Below, piece by piece: positions 25,702 to 34,538 of a stretch of 53,092 nt of DNA. How positions within the stretch are numbered: the first letter of the stretch is position 1; every line of letters begins with the position of its first letter. Position numbers and translations under genes: made by a program. This DNA is from Planctomycetaceae bacterium (GTDB lineage Bacteria > Planctomycetota > Planctomycetia > Planctomycetales > Planctomycetaceae): assembly GCA_018699955.1 (NCBI GenBank), contig JABISG010000007.1:1-53092 (forward strand), written 5' to 3'. The notes below the pieces were generated by a model. The model made no database searches. It had not been told where the DNA came from and saw only the letters and a program-made list of their open reading frames with translations.

Positions 25702-27864
25702 TCACTTCAAAAAGTCCGGCAGATAACTGTCCGGTGTTTCCACGTTCTGTTTCTCCTGCTCGGCGGCGCGTTGCCGTTCCTCGTCCTTGCGGAGCGCCAC
25801 GTACGAGCCGTTCAACAGCCGGTCTTCTCTTCCCTCTCCCGCTTCGATGATGATCGCCGACTCTTCCAACAGCCCCTTTTCGGCCACGTTAATGCCGTGA
25901 CAACGGGTCTGGCAGAGGCCACAGCCGACGCAGAGATCTTTCAGCACGACCGGGGCCGCGTAGCCGGTCCCCTCGATCGGCACGCCCTGCTCGTCAACCT
26001 CCGTTCCCACGCGGGTGAACTCGATTGCGTTGTAACCGGCCGAGTTGCACTCGTCCACGCACAATTGACACGCTTCGCGTCCGGCGAATGGCAGACAGGT
26101 CGATTCATTGACCTTGGCCAATCCCATGCGGGCGACCTTCTTTTCTTCCATCGGTAGCGCGCGAATCGCGCCGGTGGGACAGACCTGGCCGCAGGCGTTG
26201 CAACTCGAGGCGCAGCCGGCCCAGTCGGGCGTCACTTGCGGCGTCCACAGGCCCTCCAATCCCTGCGGCCCGAACCCCTGCGGCTGCAATACGTCACTGG
26301 GACAGACTTTGAAGCACTCGCCGCAGCGGATGCACATCTGCAGGAATTCCTGTTCCGGAACGCTTCCGGGCGGACGGACCGGACGCGGGGCGTTGGGATC
26401 GTCCAGGTTCGCGCCCCAGACGCTGGTCAGCCAAGCGCTGCCCACCCCCCCGGTCAGCGCGGCGGTTGTTCCAACACCAGCGGCCAGAAAGCCCCGCCGG
26501 CCCAGTGCGGTTTCATTGGTCGGCGGGTCGTTTTCGACTTTTAGTTCGACCAGATCCCAGCGATCGACGAACTTGATGGCGTGCGTCGGGCAGACGCCGG
26601 CGCAGGTCTGGCAGAGGGTGCAGTCGGTGACCCGGGTGGTAAAGTCGGGCTTGATGGCATCGAACGGGCAGACTTCGACGCACTTGTTGCAGTTGATGCA
26701 ACTCGACTCGACCTTCCGCTCGCTGCCGCGAAACAGGTTGCCTAGCGAAAACACCGCGCCGCTGGGGCAGACGTACTTGCACCAGAAGCGGGGCCGCAGA
26801 AAACCGAGACAGAGCACCAGCAGAAACAGCGCGATTGAAAAAATCTGTCCGAACGTCAACGGCGGCATCTGGTGCCAGCCAGTACCGGCACCGGTTTGCA
26901 ACGGGCCGAGAATGAACAGCAATCCGCGGGTGATCACCGGAATGGCGGCCACGAAACCGGTCAGCAGCACGCCGCCCGCCGCGGCGATGAGTGTTCCCGC
27001 CAACAAGTAATACTTGATGTGGACCCACCAACCGTCCGGACCGACTCGAAACCGTTTCACCCGCGATCCGATCGACCAGTCAAACAGGTCGATCAGACTG
27101 CCCAGCGGGCAGATGTAGCCGCAGAATCCCCGCGGAATCAGCACGCACACCAACAGAATGATCCCCCCGCAAGCCAGCGACCAGACCCAGGACCGCGATG
27201 CGATGGCCGTCGAGAGACTCACCAGCGGATCGATCACCAGGAAGAAATCCGCCGGGAGAATCTCCTTGGACGATAGATTGTCGGCGTAATGCACGGGCCA
27301 CGCGCCGGGCGGCTGCTCCCACAGCGCAGGAGACGCCGCGGTCAGCGCGATCTCATCCAGTTCAACCCGGCTAATCTGTTCCGCCGGCTTGAGAGTGATC
27401 TCTTTCCCGTCGATGCGATCGACTTCAAACCGGCCCCGTTCCGTGGGCGTTCCTCGCCCGTCCGCCGAAACGAGAGACAGCATCGCTCCTGGCCGCGGTG
27501 ACTGCTCGGGCGCGAATTCCCATTCGATCAGCAATCGGTCCGGTTCATGCTCGGCACGCACCGAAGTGAATCCGCTCCAGTTCCGGGCCGGTTGAGCGCT
27601 GTAGGGCCAGCAGACGTACAGAAACAACCACACGAACGTCAGAAAGCAGAGCGTCTGGCTGATCCGCCGGACAGGTGAAGCAAGCCACGAGGAACCCACG
27701 CGGCGAAGCGAGCGGCGAAGCAATCCACGGCGTTTCGACTGCGGATCAGAAAAGCAGGCAGCCGGAAGAAATCGCCGCGCCAGCCGCCCGATCCGACTGA
27801 CCGGTCGAGCGGGGCGACCCGCCTTGGGTGTTCTCAATACTGGTAGAAACCAATCTAGTCTCAT
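25702..27864 (-). CDS. Membrane polyferredoxin, NapH/NosR-like
   Basis: About 720 residues. TM helices near the N-terminus flank an extracytoplasmic domain, with NapH/NosR-like signatures CGYICPLGSLIDLFDW and CKYVCPSGAVF. These are followed by two 4Fe-4S motifs (CINCNKCVEVCPFDAI, CTLCQTCAGVCPTHAI), then an internal RRGFLAAGVG leader-like helix. A second ferredoxin module follows: CIRCGECFKVCPSDVL, CNACGQVCPTGAI, CQLCVDECNSAGYNAI and CVGCGLCQTRCHGI. It probably carries electrons across or along the membrane. The gene follows the FMN-binding lipoprotein (59 bp), and NosR itself combines these two parts in one chain, so the pair likely works together. The ATG at 27864 is preferred to an upstream TTG. 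The electron donor and final acceptor are unknown. Confidence 0.87.
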   Translation of the reverse strand: MRLDWFLPVLRTPKAGRPARPVSRIGRLARRFLPAACFSDPQSKRRGLLRRSLRRVGSSWLASPVRRISQTLCFLTFVWLFLYVCWPYSAQPARNWSGFTSVRAEHEPDRLLIEWEFAPEQSPRPGAMLSLVSADGRGTPTERGRFEVDRIDGKEITLKPAEQISRVELDEIALTAASPALWEQPPGAWPVHYADNLSSKEILPADFFLVIDPLVSLSTAIASRSWVWSLACGGIILLVCVLIPRGFCGYICPLGSLIDLFDWSIGSRVKRFRVGPDGWWVHIKYYLLAGTLIAAAGGVLLTGFVAAIPVITRGLLFILGPLQTGAGTGWHQMPPLTFGQIFSIALFLLVLCLGFLRPRFWCKYVCPSGAVFSLGNLFRGSERKVESSCINCNKCVEVCPFDAIKPDFTTRVTDCTLCQTCAGVCPTHAIKFVDRWDLVELKVENDPPTNETALGRRGFLAAGVGTTAALTGGVGSAWLTSVWGANLDDPNAPRPVRPPGSVPEQEFLQMCIRCGECFKVCPSDVLQPQGFGPQGLEGLWTPQVTPDWAGCASSCNACGQVCPTGAIRALPMEEKKVARMGLAKVNESTCLPFAGREACQLCVDECNSAGYNAIEFTRVGTEVDEQGVPIEGTGYAAPVVLKDLCVGCGLCQTRCHGINVAEKGLLEESAIIIEAGEGREDRLLNGSYVALRKDEERQRAAEQEKQNVETPDSYLPDFLK

Positions 27865-27923
27865 TGGCAATTCACTGTGACCCGTTGGCAGTTAGCTGTC
27901 AGCGAAAGGATTGCAGGCAACAG

Positions 27924-29375
27924 CTACTTCATTGCCGCCGTGAGTGCCTTTGTCGCTGCGTTAATAATCGCCTCGGACGTAATCGTCGCGCCGCTGGTGG
28001 TGTCGATTCCCCTAACGCCTTGCGTTTGCACGATCCGGCGGGGTGTATCGAACAACGATGAGTAATACTGCTTTTCACGATGCTGAGTGACCTTGGCAGA
28101 CGTGATCCGCCCGTCGCGGATGACGACTTCCACATGCACCTGGGTCTCGTACCCCAGGCTGCTGGCCCGGTAACTGCCGTTGGGGATTCTGGACAGGTCC
28201 AGCGTTTCGGTCACCTGGATCGCGGCAATGTTGGCCTGCGCTCGCTTGTGATCCTTTTCAATGCGCTGCTTGCGCTTACCGGTGGCTGGAACGGCCACAA
28301 CTTTCCGATAGGCGGAAATCGCCTTGGTGAAATTGCCGGCCATGCGGTGCGCGTCGCCGATATAAAGATAGAGTTGGTTGGGCGCTCCGCCGGCACGGAT
28401 GGCCCGCATGGCGAGTTGTTCGGATCGGTCGGTCTCGCCCAAGTCTCCCCACAGTTTGATCACGGTATAAGTGGCCGGCAGTTTGTTGAGAAAGTCGATT
28501 GCCATAGCGCGGTTTCCCAGCCGCCAGTAGCATTCCGCCAGGTGTGCGCCGTGCCGCTGCCGAGCGAACCGGCTCCCGCTCCGTGCCACACCCGACTGCC
28601 GGTACCAGAAGGCGGCCCGGACGTAATCCTGCAGGTGCTCGTGATACATCCGCCCCAGTTCGACCATCACCCGGAAAAGAACCACCCGGTTGTCCTTGTG
28701 CACCAACAGCATGTGATGCAAGAACCGAATGCCGCTGTGCCAGTTGCGGCTGTTCTCATTGATCACCGACCAGATGTATTGCCCCACGTTCTTGTTGGTG
28801 TTCCAACCTCCCTTGGGCGGCGGCTGCGGCCAGTCCAGATCGAGCGTCTTGGGATACTTCAACGGTGTCGACTCGTACCAGTCGGGCGGCGTGCGGCCCA
28901 CTTTGTTGATCAGGGCATCAATCTCGGCGGGGCTGCGCTGAACGCTCGACTCGACAACTTTGGCAGGCTTTGACGTCTCGGGCGTCGAGGGCTGTGGATT
29001 GGCCTTCTCCGGAGGGGGCGTCGTGGGAGTAGCTGTTTCCGCTGCGGTTGTTTCCGGTGTGGACTTCATCGGTGACGTTTCCGCACCAACAGTCTGCCCG
29101 GGCTTCTGATTCTTGGGGTTTTCGGATTTCGGAGTTGCATCGGTGACGTGAAAGGGGGACTTCAAATCGGGGTGTTCGGTCGGCTGGTTCTGCGCTGGGC
29201 GATCTGAATTTGAATCCACGGAATCCGTCGCCGGCTGCATGTCAGTGGAATTGCCGTCATTCGTTGTGGGGGTGTCATTCGACCCTCCGCATCCGGAAAC
29301 AGAGACCAACAGCCCGCAGATCGTCGAGAACAAAGCGGTCGTAGTTAGAGTGCTGGAAAAAACAGAACAACGCAT
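27924..29375 (-). CDS. Lipoprotein with C-terminal FMN-binding domain (ApbE-type flavinylation site)
   Basis: 483 residues from the ATG at 29375. The leader ends in a lipobox (VSVSGC), followed by ~130 residues of Thr/Pro/Ser-rich disordered linker. A helical, TPR-like region follows (residues ~190-390; RHGAHLAECYWRLGNRAMAI). At the C-terminus is an FMN-binding domain with motif DTTSGATITS, where Thr464 is the expected covalent FMN attachment site added by ApbE; no ApbE is encoded here. The domain is found in NosR, RnfG and NqrC. It precedes the membrane polyferredoxin gene, so electrons likely pass between FMN and Fe-S clusters outside the cytoplasm. The TPR-like part may recruit a partner; this combination is unfamiliar to me. 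Confidence 0.85.
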   Translation of the reverse strand: MRCSVFSSTLTTTALFSTICGLLVSVSGCGGSNDTPTTNDGNSTDMQPATDSVDSNSDRPAQNQPTEHPDLKSPFHVTDATPKSENPKNQKPGQTVGAETSPMKSTPETTAAETATPTTPPPEKANPQPSTPETSKPAKVVESSVQRSPAEIDALINKVGRTPPDWYESTPLKYPKTLDLDWPQPPPKGGWNTNKNVGQYIWSVINENSRNWHSGIRFLHHMLLVHKDNRVVLFRVMVELGRMYHEHLQDYVRAAFWYRQSGVARSGSRFARQRHGAHLAECYWRLGNRAMAIDFLNKLPATYTVIKLWGDLGETDRSEQLAMRAIRAGGAPNQLYLYIGDAHRMAGNFTKAISAYRKVVAVPATGKRKQRIEKDHKRAQANIAAIQVTETLDLSRIPNGSYRASSLGYETQVHVEVVIRDGRITSAKVTQHREKQYYSSLFDTPRRIVQTQGVRGIDTTSGATITSEAIINAATKALTAAMK

Positions 29376-29540
29376 AGCATCTCTCAAGCGAAAACAAGGG
29401 GGCCTGCCGAAGCACCCCAAGATATCCATATCCCGGAACAAGGACCAGAGGAACGGCAAAGAAGCCTGCCGTGCGTGAATCTGGCATCTGGGCAGACCGA
29501 ATCAGATCCGCGAGCTTTCAACGGGACTACAATCACCGTC

Positions 29541-30476
29541 TTAATCGGGCGGAATCGCCTCGGCCTGCTGGGCAATTGGCCCGTAATGTTCGACTCGGCG
29601 ATGTTTCGCGAAGTTGAAGATGTGTTCCTTGTACGGTTTCGTCAAATCGAGATCGCAGCGGTGTACGATTAGCTCGTCTCCCATTGTCTCGGCTATCGCG
29701 ACGACTTCGCCTGACGGTGCGATGATTGATGTGCCGCCGATTTGGCTAACCCCTTCTTCCACGCCCGCCTTGGCGACGGCGACAACCCAACTGCCGTTTT
29801 GATACGCGCCAGCCTGCAGGCTCAGTTGGTTGTGAAAGTCACACAGCCGGTCCAACTCCGGTAGTTCGGGAATGTTGTCCGGCGTGTTGTATCCCAGCAG
29901 AATCATCTCCGCCCCGCGCAGTCCCAGCACGCGATACGTTTCCGGCCAACGCCGGTCGTTGCAAATGCACATCCCCAGCACGCCGCCAAATGCCCGCCAT
30001 GTGCGAAAGCCGAGATTCCCCACTTCAAAGTACCGTTTCTCCAGATTCTGAAACGGATCACCGGGCCGATGTTCGACATGCCCCGGCAAATGAATCTTGC
30101 GGTATTTCCCGATAATCTGCCCGTCGCTTCCCACCAACACACTGCTGTTGAATCGCCGTTTCTCACCCTCTTCGATTGCCAGTTCCGCGAATCCGAGATG
30201 AAACCCAATCCCCAGCTTTACCGCCTCATCGAACAACGGCTGCGTCGCCGGATTGGGCAACTCACTTTCAAAATACGATTCGATCTCGTCGTCATCTTCC
30301 ATAAACCAATGCGGAAAAAATGAAGTCAACGCGCACTCGGTAAACACGACCAGATCGCAACCGCGCGCATGCGCCTCCCGCATCTGGTCGATCAAACGCG
30401 CGATGACATCCCCGCGTGTCTCGCTTCGAGCAATCGGCCCACTCTGCGCCGCCCCAACTGTGATAAATCTGGCCAC
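29541..30476 (-). CDS. Carbon-nitrogen hydrolase, N-carbamoyl-D-amino acid hydrolase-like
   Basis: 311-residue cytoplasmic nitrilase-superfamily amidase. The catalytic triad is visible at the same numbers as in Agrobacterium D-carbamoylase: Glu47 (FTECAL), Lys127 (GKYRKIHLPGH) and Cys172 (GMCICNDRRWPE). The sequence around LGIGFHLGFAELAIEEGEK and EHIFNFAKHRR also tracks that enzyme closely. The predicted reaction is hydrolysis of an N-carbamoyl amino acid to amino acid, CO2 and ammonia; stereospecificity is not proven. The start is GTG at 30476, which keeps the triad numbering. It lies 69 bp downstream of the C45 Ntn hydrolase gene on the same strand, suggesting a two-step amide-degrading unit. 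Confidence 0.86.
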   Translation of the reverse strand: MARFITVGAAQSGPIARSETRGDVIARLIDQMREAHARGCDLVVFTECALTSFFPHWFMEDDDEIESYFESELPNPATQPLFDEAVKLGIGFHLGFAELAIEEGEKRRFNSSVLVGSDGQIIGKYRKIHLPGHVEHRPGDPFQNLEKRYFEVGNLGFRTWRAFGGVLGMCICNDRRWPETYRVLGLRGAEMILLGYNTPDNIPELPELDRLCDFHNQLSLQAGAYQNGSWVVAVAKAGVEEGVSQIGGTSIIAPSGEVVAIAETMGDELIVHRCDLDLTKPYKEHIFNFAKHRRVEHYGPIAQQAEAIPPD

Positions 30477-30545
30477 AATGATTGTTGTCCTGTCAAAATG
30501 TCTCGTCTATTCCGCCACCAACGACCGTCATTCATCTTTCATAAT

Positions 30546-31634
30546 TCATAATTCTAATCTCACGTACTCTCCCTCACACGGACAGCCATCGCAAATCTCC
30601 ATCGTCCGTTCCGATAGCGACTGCACCATTGCGGCAACAGTCGCTCCTCGCGATTCTTCCGGTTCGTCGGGTGAGCCATGGGCGCAGATTGAACGGGGGT
30701 ACGACACGTGGCTGCGAGTCATCGCCTTCAGCGATTCGCCGGTGAGATTGTCCTGCAGCAGGAAACGCCGCAGTGCCGTGTAGCGGGCGATTGAGCTGCC
30801 GACGGCCGATGGCCGCACGACTGAGACCGGCTGCATCCAATCGGATGAGTAATGATTTGTGTGGCCGAACGGCTTGCCGTCGGCATACGCCAGCGCAAAC
30901 CGTGTAGCCGATGTCTCCACGCTGACCACGTTCCCCGTATCGTCCGACAGCAGATAATGCGAACCGCCTGCCCGTGGACCGACGGTCGCCGCCTTCACGG
31001 CGTCGGCCAGATTACGTCCCGCGAGCGCCTGCCGCACGATGACCGCGTGCAGTTTTCCCGCCTGGCAGTCGTTCGAGCTGAGATAGTTGATGTTAATGCC
31101 GATGCCTTCCTCGTTCAGCCCCGCCGCCCCAATCATGCCGGCCAACGTGTAGAGGAGTTGCCGCGGCCCGTCGGCCGGCCGGATTCGCAACACCGCATTG
31201 AACCGTCGCCGAAATGCTGCCAGATCGTACGTCTGCCCCAACAGCGCCCGCCCGGTTCCGCTCTCCTCCGGCAGCGCAAAACTGGTGCAGCCCAGCATTC
31301 CCTTCACGCAATCGAGAAACCGCAGGTTGCCCACGTCAAGCAGCGAATTCAAAATGAAAATCCGCTCGAACGACACACCCGCCCCGCGTGCAATCCCCCG
31401 CATCTCTGCCACCAACTCGGGAGCCACCGCCTCATTCGCAACAATATGCTGTCCCCACAACTCACACAATTGCGTCTCATTTAGTGAAACCGAGGATTGC
31501 GCCAGCACCCATTCCAAATGCCGCTCGGCATGTTCGCGAACCAGTTCACGCAGCGACTCCCCATGGGCCGCGCCGATGTCACCCGGCGTACCCTGCAGTT
31601 CAACCAGCGGTATGTTCAATTCTGGTGTTCCCAT
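30546..31634 (-). CDS. C45 family autoproteolytic acyltransferase/hydrolase
   Basis: 362-residue Ntn-hydrolase of the acyl-CoA:6-aminopenicillanate acyltransferase type. These enzymes cut themselves before a Cys, which then serves as nucleophile: here Cys116 in GMLGCTSFALPE. The N-terminal pro-part (residues 1-115) starts with a typical LQGTPGDIGAAHGESL. Family blocks after the cut are LLGQTYDL, GLNEEGIGININYL and GGSHYLLSDDTGNVVSVE. No signal peptide is seen, so it is likely cytoplasmic. Reactions in the family include amide-bond hydrolysis and acyl transfer on lipopeptide or penicillin-like substrates; the natural substrate here is unknown. It is followed by the D-carbamoylase-like gene. 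Confidence 0.85.
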   Translation of the reverse strand: MGTPELNIPLVELQGTPGDIGAAHGESLRELVREHAERHLEWVLAQSSVSLNETQLCELWGQHIVANEAVAPELVAEMRGIARGAGVSFERIFILNSLLDVGNLRFLDCVKGMLGCTSFALPEESGTGRALLGQTYDLAAFRRRFNAVLRIRPADGPRQLLYTLAGMIGAAGLNEEGIGININYLSSNDCQAGKLHAVIVRQALAGRNLADAVKAATVGPRAGGSHYLLSDDTGNVVSVETSATRFALAYADGKPFGHTNHYSSDWMQPVSVVRPSAVGSSIARYTALRRFLLQDNLTGESLKAMTRSHVSYPRSICAHGSPDEPEESRGATVAAMVQSLSERTMEICDGCPCEGEYVRLEL

Positions 31635-31814
31635 TGTCTGTCTTTCATCTGTTTGACATCAATCGACCAACGCCTGGCCAAGCACCATAGCCAACTCAGT
31701 AGCTGGAATTGAAAATCGAATCCGGCGGCGACGGTTTCTCAGCATTTGTGCTAGTATTCAGCCGGTAGGATCTCACCGCACCCCCCGCCATCAGCCTATT
31801 CCGATTGCAACACA

Positions 31815-32297
31815 ATGAAAACACTCAAGCTGCCGATTGTTATGTTGCTAGCTGTGATCGCTGCCGGCTGCGTGCCAACGCCGGCACCCCCGCCCGACTC
31901 AATTTCAGACGCCAAAGCGAAACTGAAGGTTTCGCCGTCGGTTGTCCCGACCGACGCCTCCGTGCAGGTCACCGAACGCGTCTCGTATGTTCTCTTGGAC
32001 GGAGAGCAACAACACGAGGAATTCCCCGATTCGTTCTGGATTCCACCCGCCGAGCAACGTCGCAATCTACAGAAGGATCAGATCGTCAAACTGATGTTCC
32101 AGATCACCGTGGCCGACGAAACCGAAACCGAACGGATGTGGGTGGTCGTCCAGAAGAACACGACTGAGGGCTATGTAGGAACGCTCGACAACGACCCCTA
32201 TTGCACCGACGAAATGAAGGCCGGTCTGGAAGTCCACTTCCAACCGCGACACGTCATTCAGATTTACGACGACGATGAATCCCCAGATACGAAATGA
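31815..32297 (+). CDS. Lipoprotein, possibly DUF2314-like
   Basis: 160-residue lipoprotein: MKTLKLPIVMLLAVIAAGC places the lipid-bearing Cys at 19, followed by a Pro-rich spacer (PTPAPPPDS). The C-terminal half (TERMWVVVQKNTTEGYVGTLDNDP ending HFQPRHVIQIYDDD) has the character of DUF2314-like proteins. Such domains occur in immunity or housekeeping proteins of unclear role; no function is proposed. No adjacent toxin is seen. Confidence 0.7.
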   Translation: MKTLKLPIVMLLAVIAAGCVPTPAPPPDSISDAKAKLKVSPSVVPTDASVQVTERVSYVLLDGEQQHEEFPDSFWIPPAEQRRNLQKDQIVKLMFQITVADETETERMWVVVQKNTTEGYVGTLDNDPYCTDEMKAGLEVHFQPRHVIQIYDDDESPDTK

Positions 32298-32426
32298 AGG
32301 AAGACGCCATGAACCGATTTGCCAGATCCCGGGGCGTCGAGGTGCTGAGGTCGAAGCGAACCGGAGCCCCAGACCGACGGGGAGAATACGTTCCGAGACT
32401 CTCTGTTTTCGCCTAATGCGCGCCGG

Positions 32427-32786
32427 CTACTTTTTCTTCGCAGCGGCTTTGATGGCATCCCGCAGGAGTTTGATCGCCTTGGGGCTGTACGTCTTGTCGG
32501 CGTTTCTTTTCCAGAGGATCTTGTCGAACTTGTATTTCTTCCGGTCACCGCCGCCCAACGCGTCGTGCAGTTTCATTCCATATTCCGTGCGGACCTTCTT
32601 CGACTTTTTGCCGTGGCAATACTTGCACGACTCAGCCTTGACCTTCATTTGAACGGCTTTCTCCGCCTTCGTTGTCTCCGTGAGTTGACCGATGACAGCT
32701 TTGTACTGCGTACGCGCCTCAGCGTTGATGTTGCAAATCGTCAACAGGAATCCGGTACCGATCAGGACAAGCAAAGCTCTTCGCAT
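32427..32786 (-). CDS. Small secreted protein with one CxxCH motif
   Basis: 119-residue exported protein with an N-terminal leader (RRALLVLIGTGFLLTICNI). It has a single CKYCHG motif (Cys54, Cys57, His58), the pattern for covalent haem c attachment, and a very Lys-rich remainder ending KAAAKKK. No conventional Met axial-ligand loop is obvious, and the ~60 residues after the motif are shorter than a normal cytochrome c domain. It could be a small c-type cytochrome or a metal-binding protein. AAGGAG lies upstream of the ATG. It is flanked by a convergent lipoprotein gene and by a secreted hypothetical on the same strand. Confidence 0.68.
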   Translation of the reverse strand: MRRALLVLIGTGFLLTICNINAEARTQYKAVIGQLTETTKAEKAVQMKVKAESCKYCHGKKSKKVRTEYGMKLHDALGGGDRKKYKFDKILWKRNADKTYSPKAIKLLRDAIKAAAKKK

Positions 32787-32907
32787 GGTGATACTCCTTC
32801 AATTCTTCGGTCGAGCGCTGTGCCGACAATTGTGGTAAGCACGCCCAACGAGTTGTGAGTTTTAGCCCGCAGTGTTTTCGCCAATACACCAGCAACAGGG
32901 CCGGTGT

Positions 32908-33453
32908 CTATTTCTGCGGAAGTTTGCGGCGAGGGGCCTTGTCGGCTTTTTGAAAAACGACCTTTGACGCCCCGTTCTTGATGAGATCGGCCGCGCCGGT
33001 TTTACCGATTGGTGTGTAGACGGTGATGAGGTCGCCGCGTTTGAGTGATGCACCGTCGCCGCGAATCCAGCGGCGGTCGGTCGCCAGAAAGTAACCCTGT
33101 TTTCGTGCATCGGCGGGTTTGTCTTTGCCGGTAGCGGTTGAATAAAACCTGACGCGCGGAAACGCCGGTCGCTCGAAGAACCCGGCGGCCTGTTTGCCGG
33201 TCAGGTCGGCTTTGGCCTGTAGAGTCCAGACCAATGCCTGTTCGCTGATCTTGCGGCGGGGATTGCCGAGCGACTTGAACTCGCCGCTCTGATACAGCTT
33301 ATAGTTCACCACCTTGAAGTGCTCCTTGAGCAACCCGAGATCGACCGTGACTTTCTCCAACGGTTCCGGTTGTTTGACCGGTTCATCCGCTACGGCGAAC
33401 GACGACAAAGCGAATGGCAGTGCGATGATCAACAGCGTTTGTTTTACTGACAT
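32908..33453 (-). CDS. Secreted hypothetical protein
   Basis: Exported protein of 181 residues with signal peptide (KQTLLIIALPFALSSFAVA) and no recognised domain. Sequence highlights are WTLQAKADLTGKQAAGFFE, a basic WIRGDGASLKRGDLITVYTP loop and a Lys/Arg-rich C-terminus. The ATG at 33453 is favoured by TGGAG 7-10 bp upstream over an ATG four codons earlier. A palindromic repeat lies in its upstream region. Function unknown. Confidence 0.65.
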   Translation of the reverse strand: MSVKQTLLIIALPFALSSFAVADEPVKQPEPLEKVTVDLGLLKEHFKVVNYKLYQSGEFKSLGNPRRKISEQALVWTLQAKADLTGKQAAGFFERPAFPRVRFYSTATGKDKPADARKQGYFLATDRRWIRGDGASLKRGDLITVYTPIGKTGAADLIKNGASKVVFQKADKAPRRKLPQK

Positions 33454-33477
33454 AGGGTTCTCCAATGTGAAGAGAAT

Positions 33478-33554
33478 GGTAGGGCCGGCTATGCCGGACG
33501 CGATTATTGTTCGACGCCAATTGGTGATACGATAGCCAGCATAACCGCCCCTAC
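33478..33554. repeat. Imperfect palindromic repeat
   Basis: GGTAGGGCCGGCTATGCCGG (33478-33497) is an imperfect reverse complement of the stretch around 33533-33554 (CCAGCATAACCGCCCCTACG), with a few mismatches and one indel. It sits upstream of the minus-strand secreted hypothetical and resembles the other interspersed palindromes of this window. Confidence 0.6.
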
Positions 33555-33569
33555 GTCACTTGCGGATGT

Positions 33570-34358
33570 TCATTGTTGGCCGCCCGCTTTGGCCTGTGGC
33601 GCGAAGGCATCGACGGACATGCCAAAGTGTTCCACAAGAACTTCGGGCAGCGCATTGAAATCGATTGGAAGCACGTAACCATATTCATCCTTCAGAACGG
33701 TGGGCGTGCGGACTCCGAGCGTTCGGCATCGAGCAACGTGCTTTTTTAGCATCGGAAAATAGAAACAGGATTCCGACGGATACCGCTTGTTACGTCGAAT
33801 CGGAAGTTTCACAATCGTACTGTCTTCGGGGAGATCCTTGCCAACCCAATCGAGAAGTTCGCACAAAAACAAGTCATCATCGACATTGTCACGTACATCA
33901 ATGACGCGCATAAGCAAAAAGCTGCCTGACGGCAATTGATATGCGAAGACATCGCCGCATTGCCATTCGCATTTCGGTGGAAGCCGTTTTCGCGGACGAA
34001 CAGTTCTCGGAGTTTTCTTTGGGCTCGTGAGTTGATGTCGAAGGCGTTCCAGCACTTTGCCGCGTTGTCGTTGGAGTCTGGAATCATCCGCCCAACGCTG
34101 TAGATCCGAGCCATTATCAATGACGTTGTGAGCTTTCTTAAGGATGCGTTGCTGAAGGAGCCCGTGTTCCCATTGCACATACGCCAACGCGAGCCAAAAC
34201 ACGCTTTCTTCCTCGGTGCCGACGATGTCCTCGAATTGGTCGATAAGTTCGTTGGTGGCATCAATACCCGATGCGCCGCGTTTCAATTGCTCACAGAACA
34301 ATTCACGAACGTCGGCGGCCAAGTCATCGTCAAAGAGTTTTACGCCGGATGCGCTCAT
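33570..34358 (-). CDS. Hypothetical protein, conserved GVKLFDDDLAADVR-type family
   Basis: About 262 residues, soluble, no leader. The opening SASGVKLFDDDLAADVRELF and the FWLALAYVQWEHGLLQQRI helix resemble a widespread bacterial family (related to DUF4259-like proteins as I recall it) with no assigned activity. The N-terminal half is helical, then a basic linker (PKKTPRTVRPRKRLPPK) leads to a beta-rich C-terminal part (GDVFAYQLPSGSFLLMRVIDV). The ATG at 34358 is preferred to a TTG at 34367. The sequence immediately upstream carries a dispersed repeat. Confidence 0.68.
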   Translation of the reverse strand: MSASGVKLFDDDLAADVRELFCEQLKRGASGIDATNELIDQFEDIVGTEEESVFWLALAYVQWEHGLLQQRILKKAHNVIDNGSDLQRWADDSRLQRQRGKVLERLRHQLTSPKKTPRTVRPRKRLPPKCEWQCGDVFAYQLPSGSFLLMRVIDVRDNVDDDLFLCELLDWVGKDLPEDSTIVKLPIRRNKRYPSESCFYFPMLKKHVARCRTLGVRTPTVLKDEYGYVLPIDFNALPEVLVEHFGMSVDAFAPQAKAGGQQ

Positions 34359-34390
34359 GGATTTCAACTACGATCCTGAACCGGGGACGG

Positions 34391-34520
34391 CCCAACGGAG
34401 TTCTTGCCGACAAACTGTCGCAAAGAGAGGATTGGCTTTCAACCAGACCCCCAAGCGGACAACATCGCTGCGGTAATTCTCCGCTTTCCGGCCTGGAATC
34501 GCAAGAACACTTGCAGGCCG
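34391..34520 (+). repeat. Dispersed ~125-bp repeat, copy A
   Basis: Begins CCCAACGGAGTTCTTGCC and shares blocks such as AAACTGTCGCAAAGAGAG, TTCTCCGCTTTCC and GGCAAGAA-like ends with copy B (36348-36479), in the same orientation and at roughly three quarters identity by eye. It lies just after the DUF1501 stop (34539) on that gene's strand. Confidence 0.7.
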
Positions 34521-34538
34521 CTCTTTCCGGAAAGCCGC

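Noticed and set aside
32309..32416. 35-codon open frame after the lipoprotein gene
   Set aside because: No ribosome-binding site, no homology I recognise and Arg-rich chance composition.
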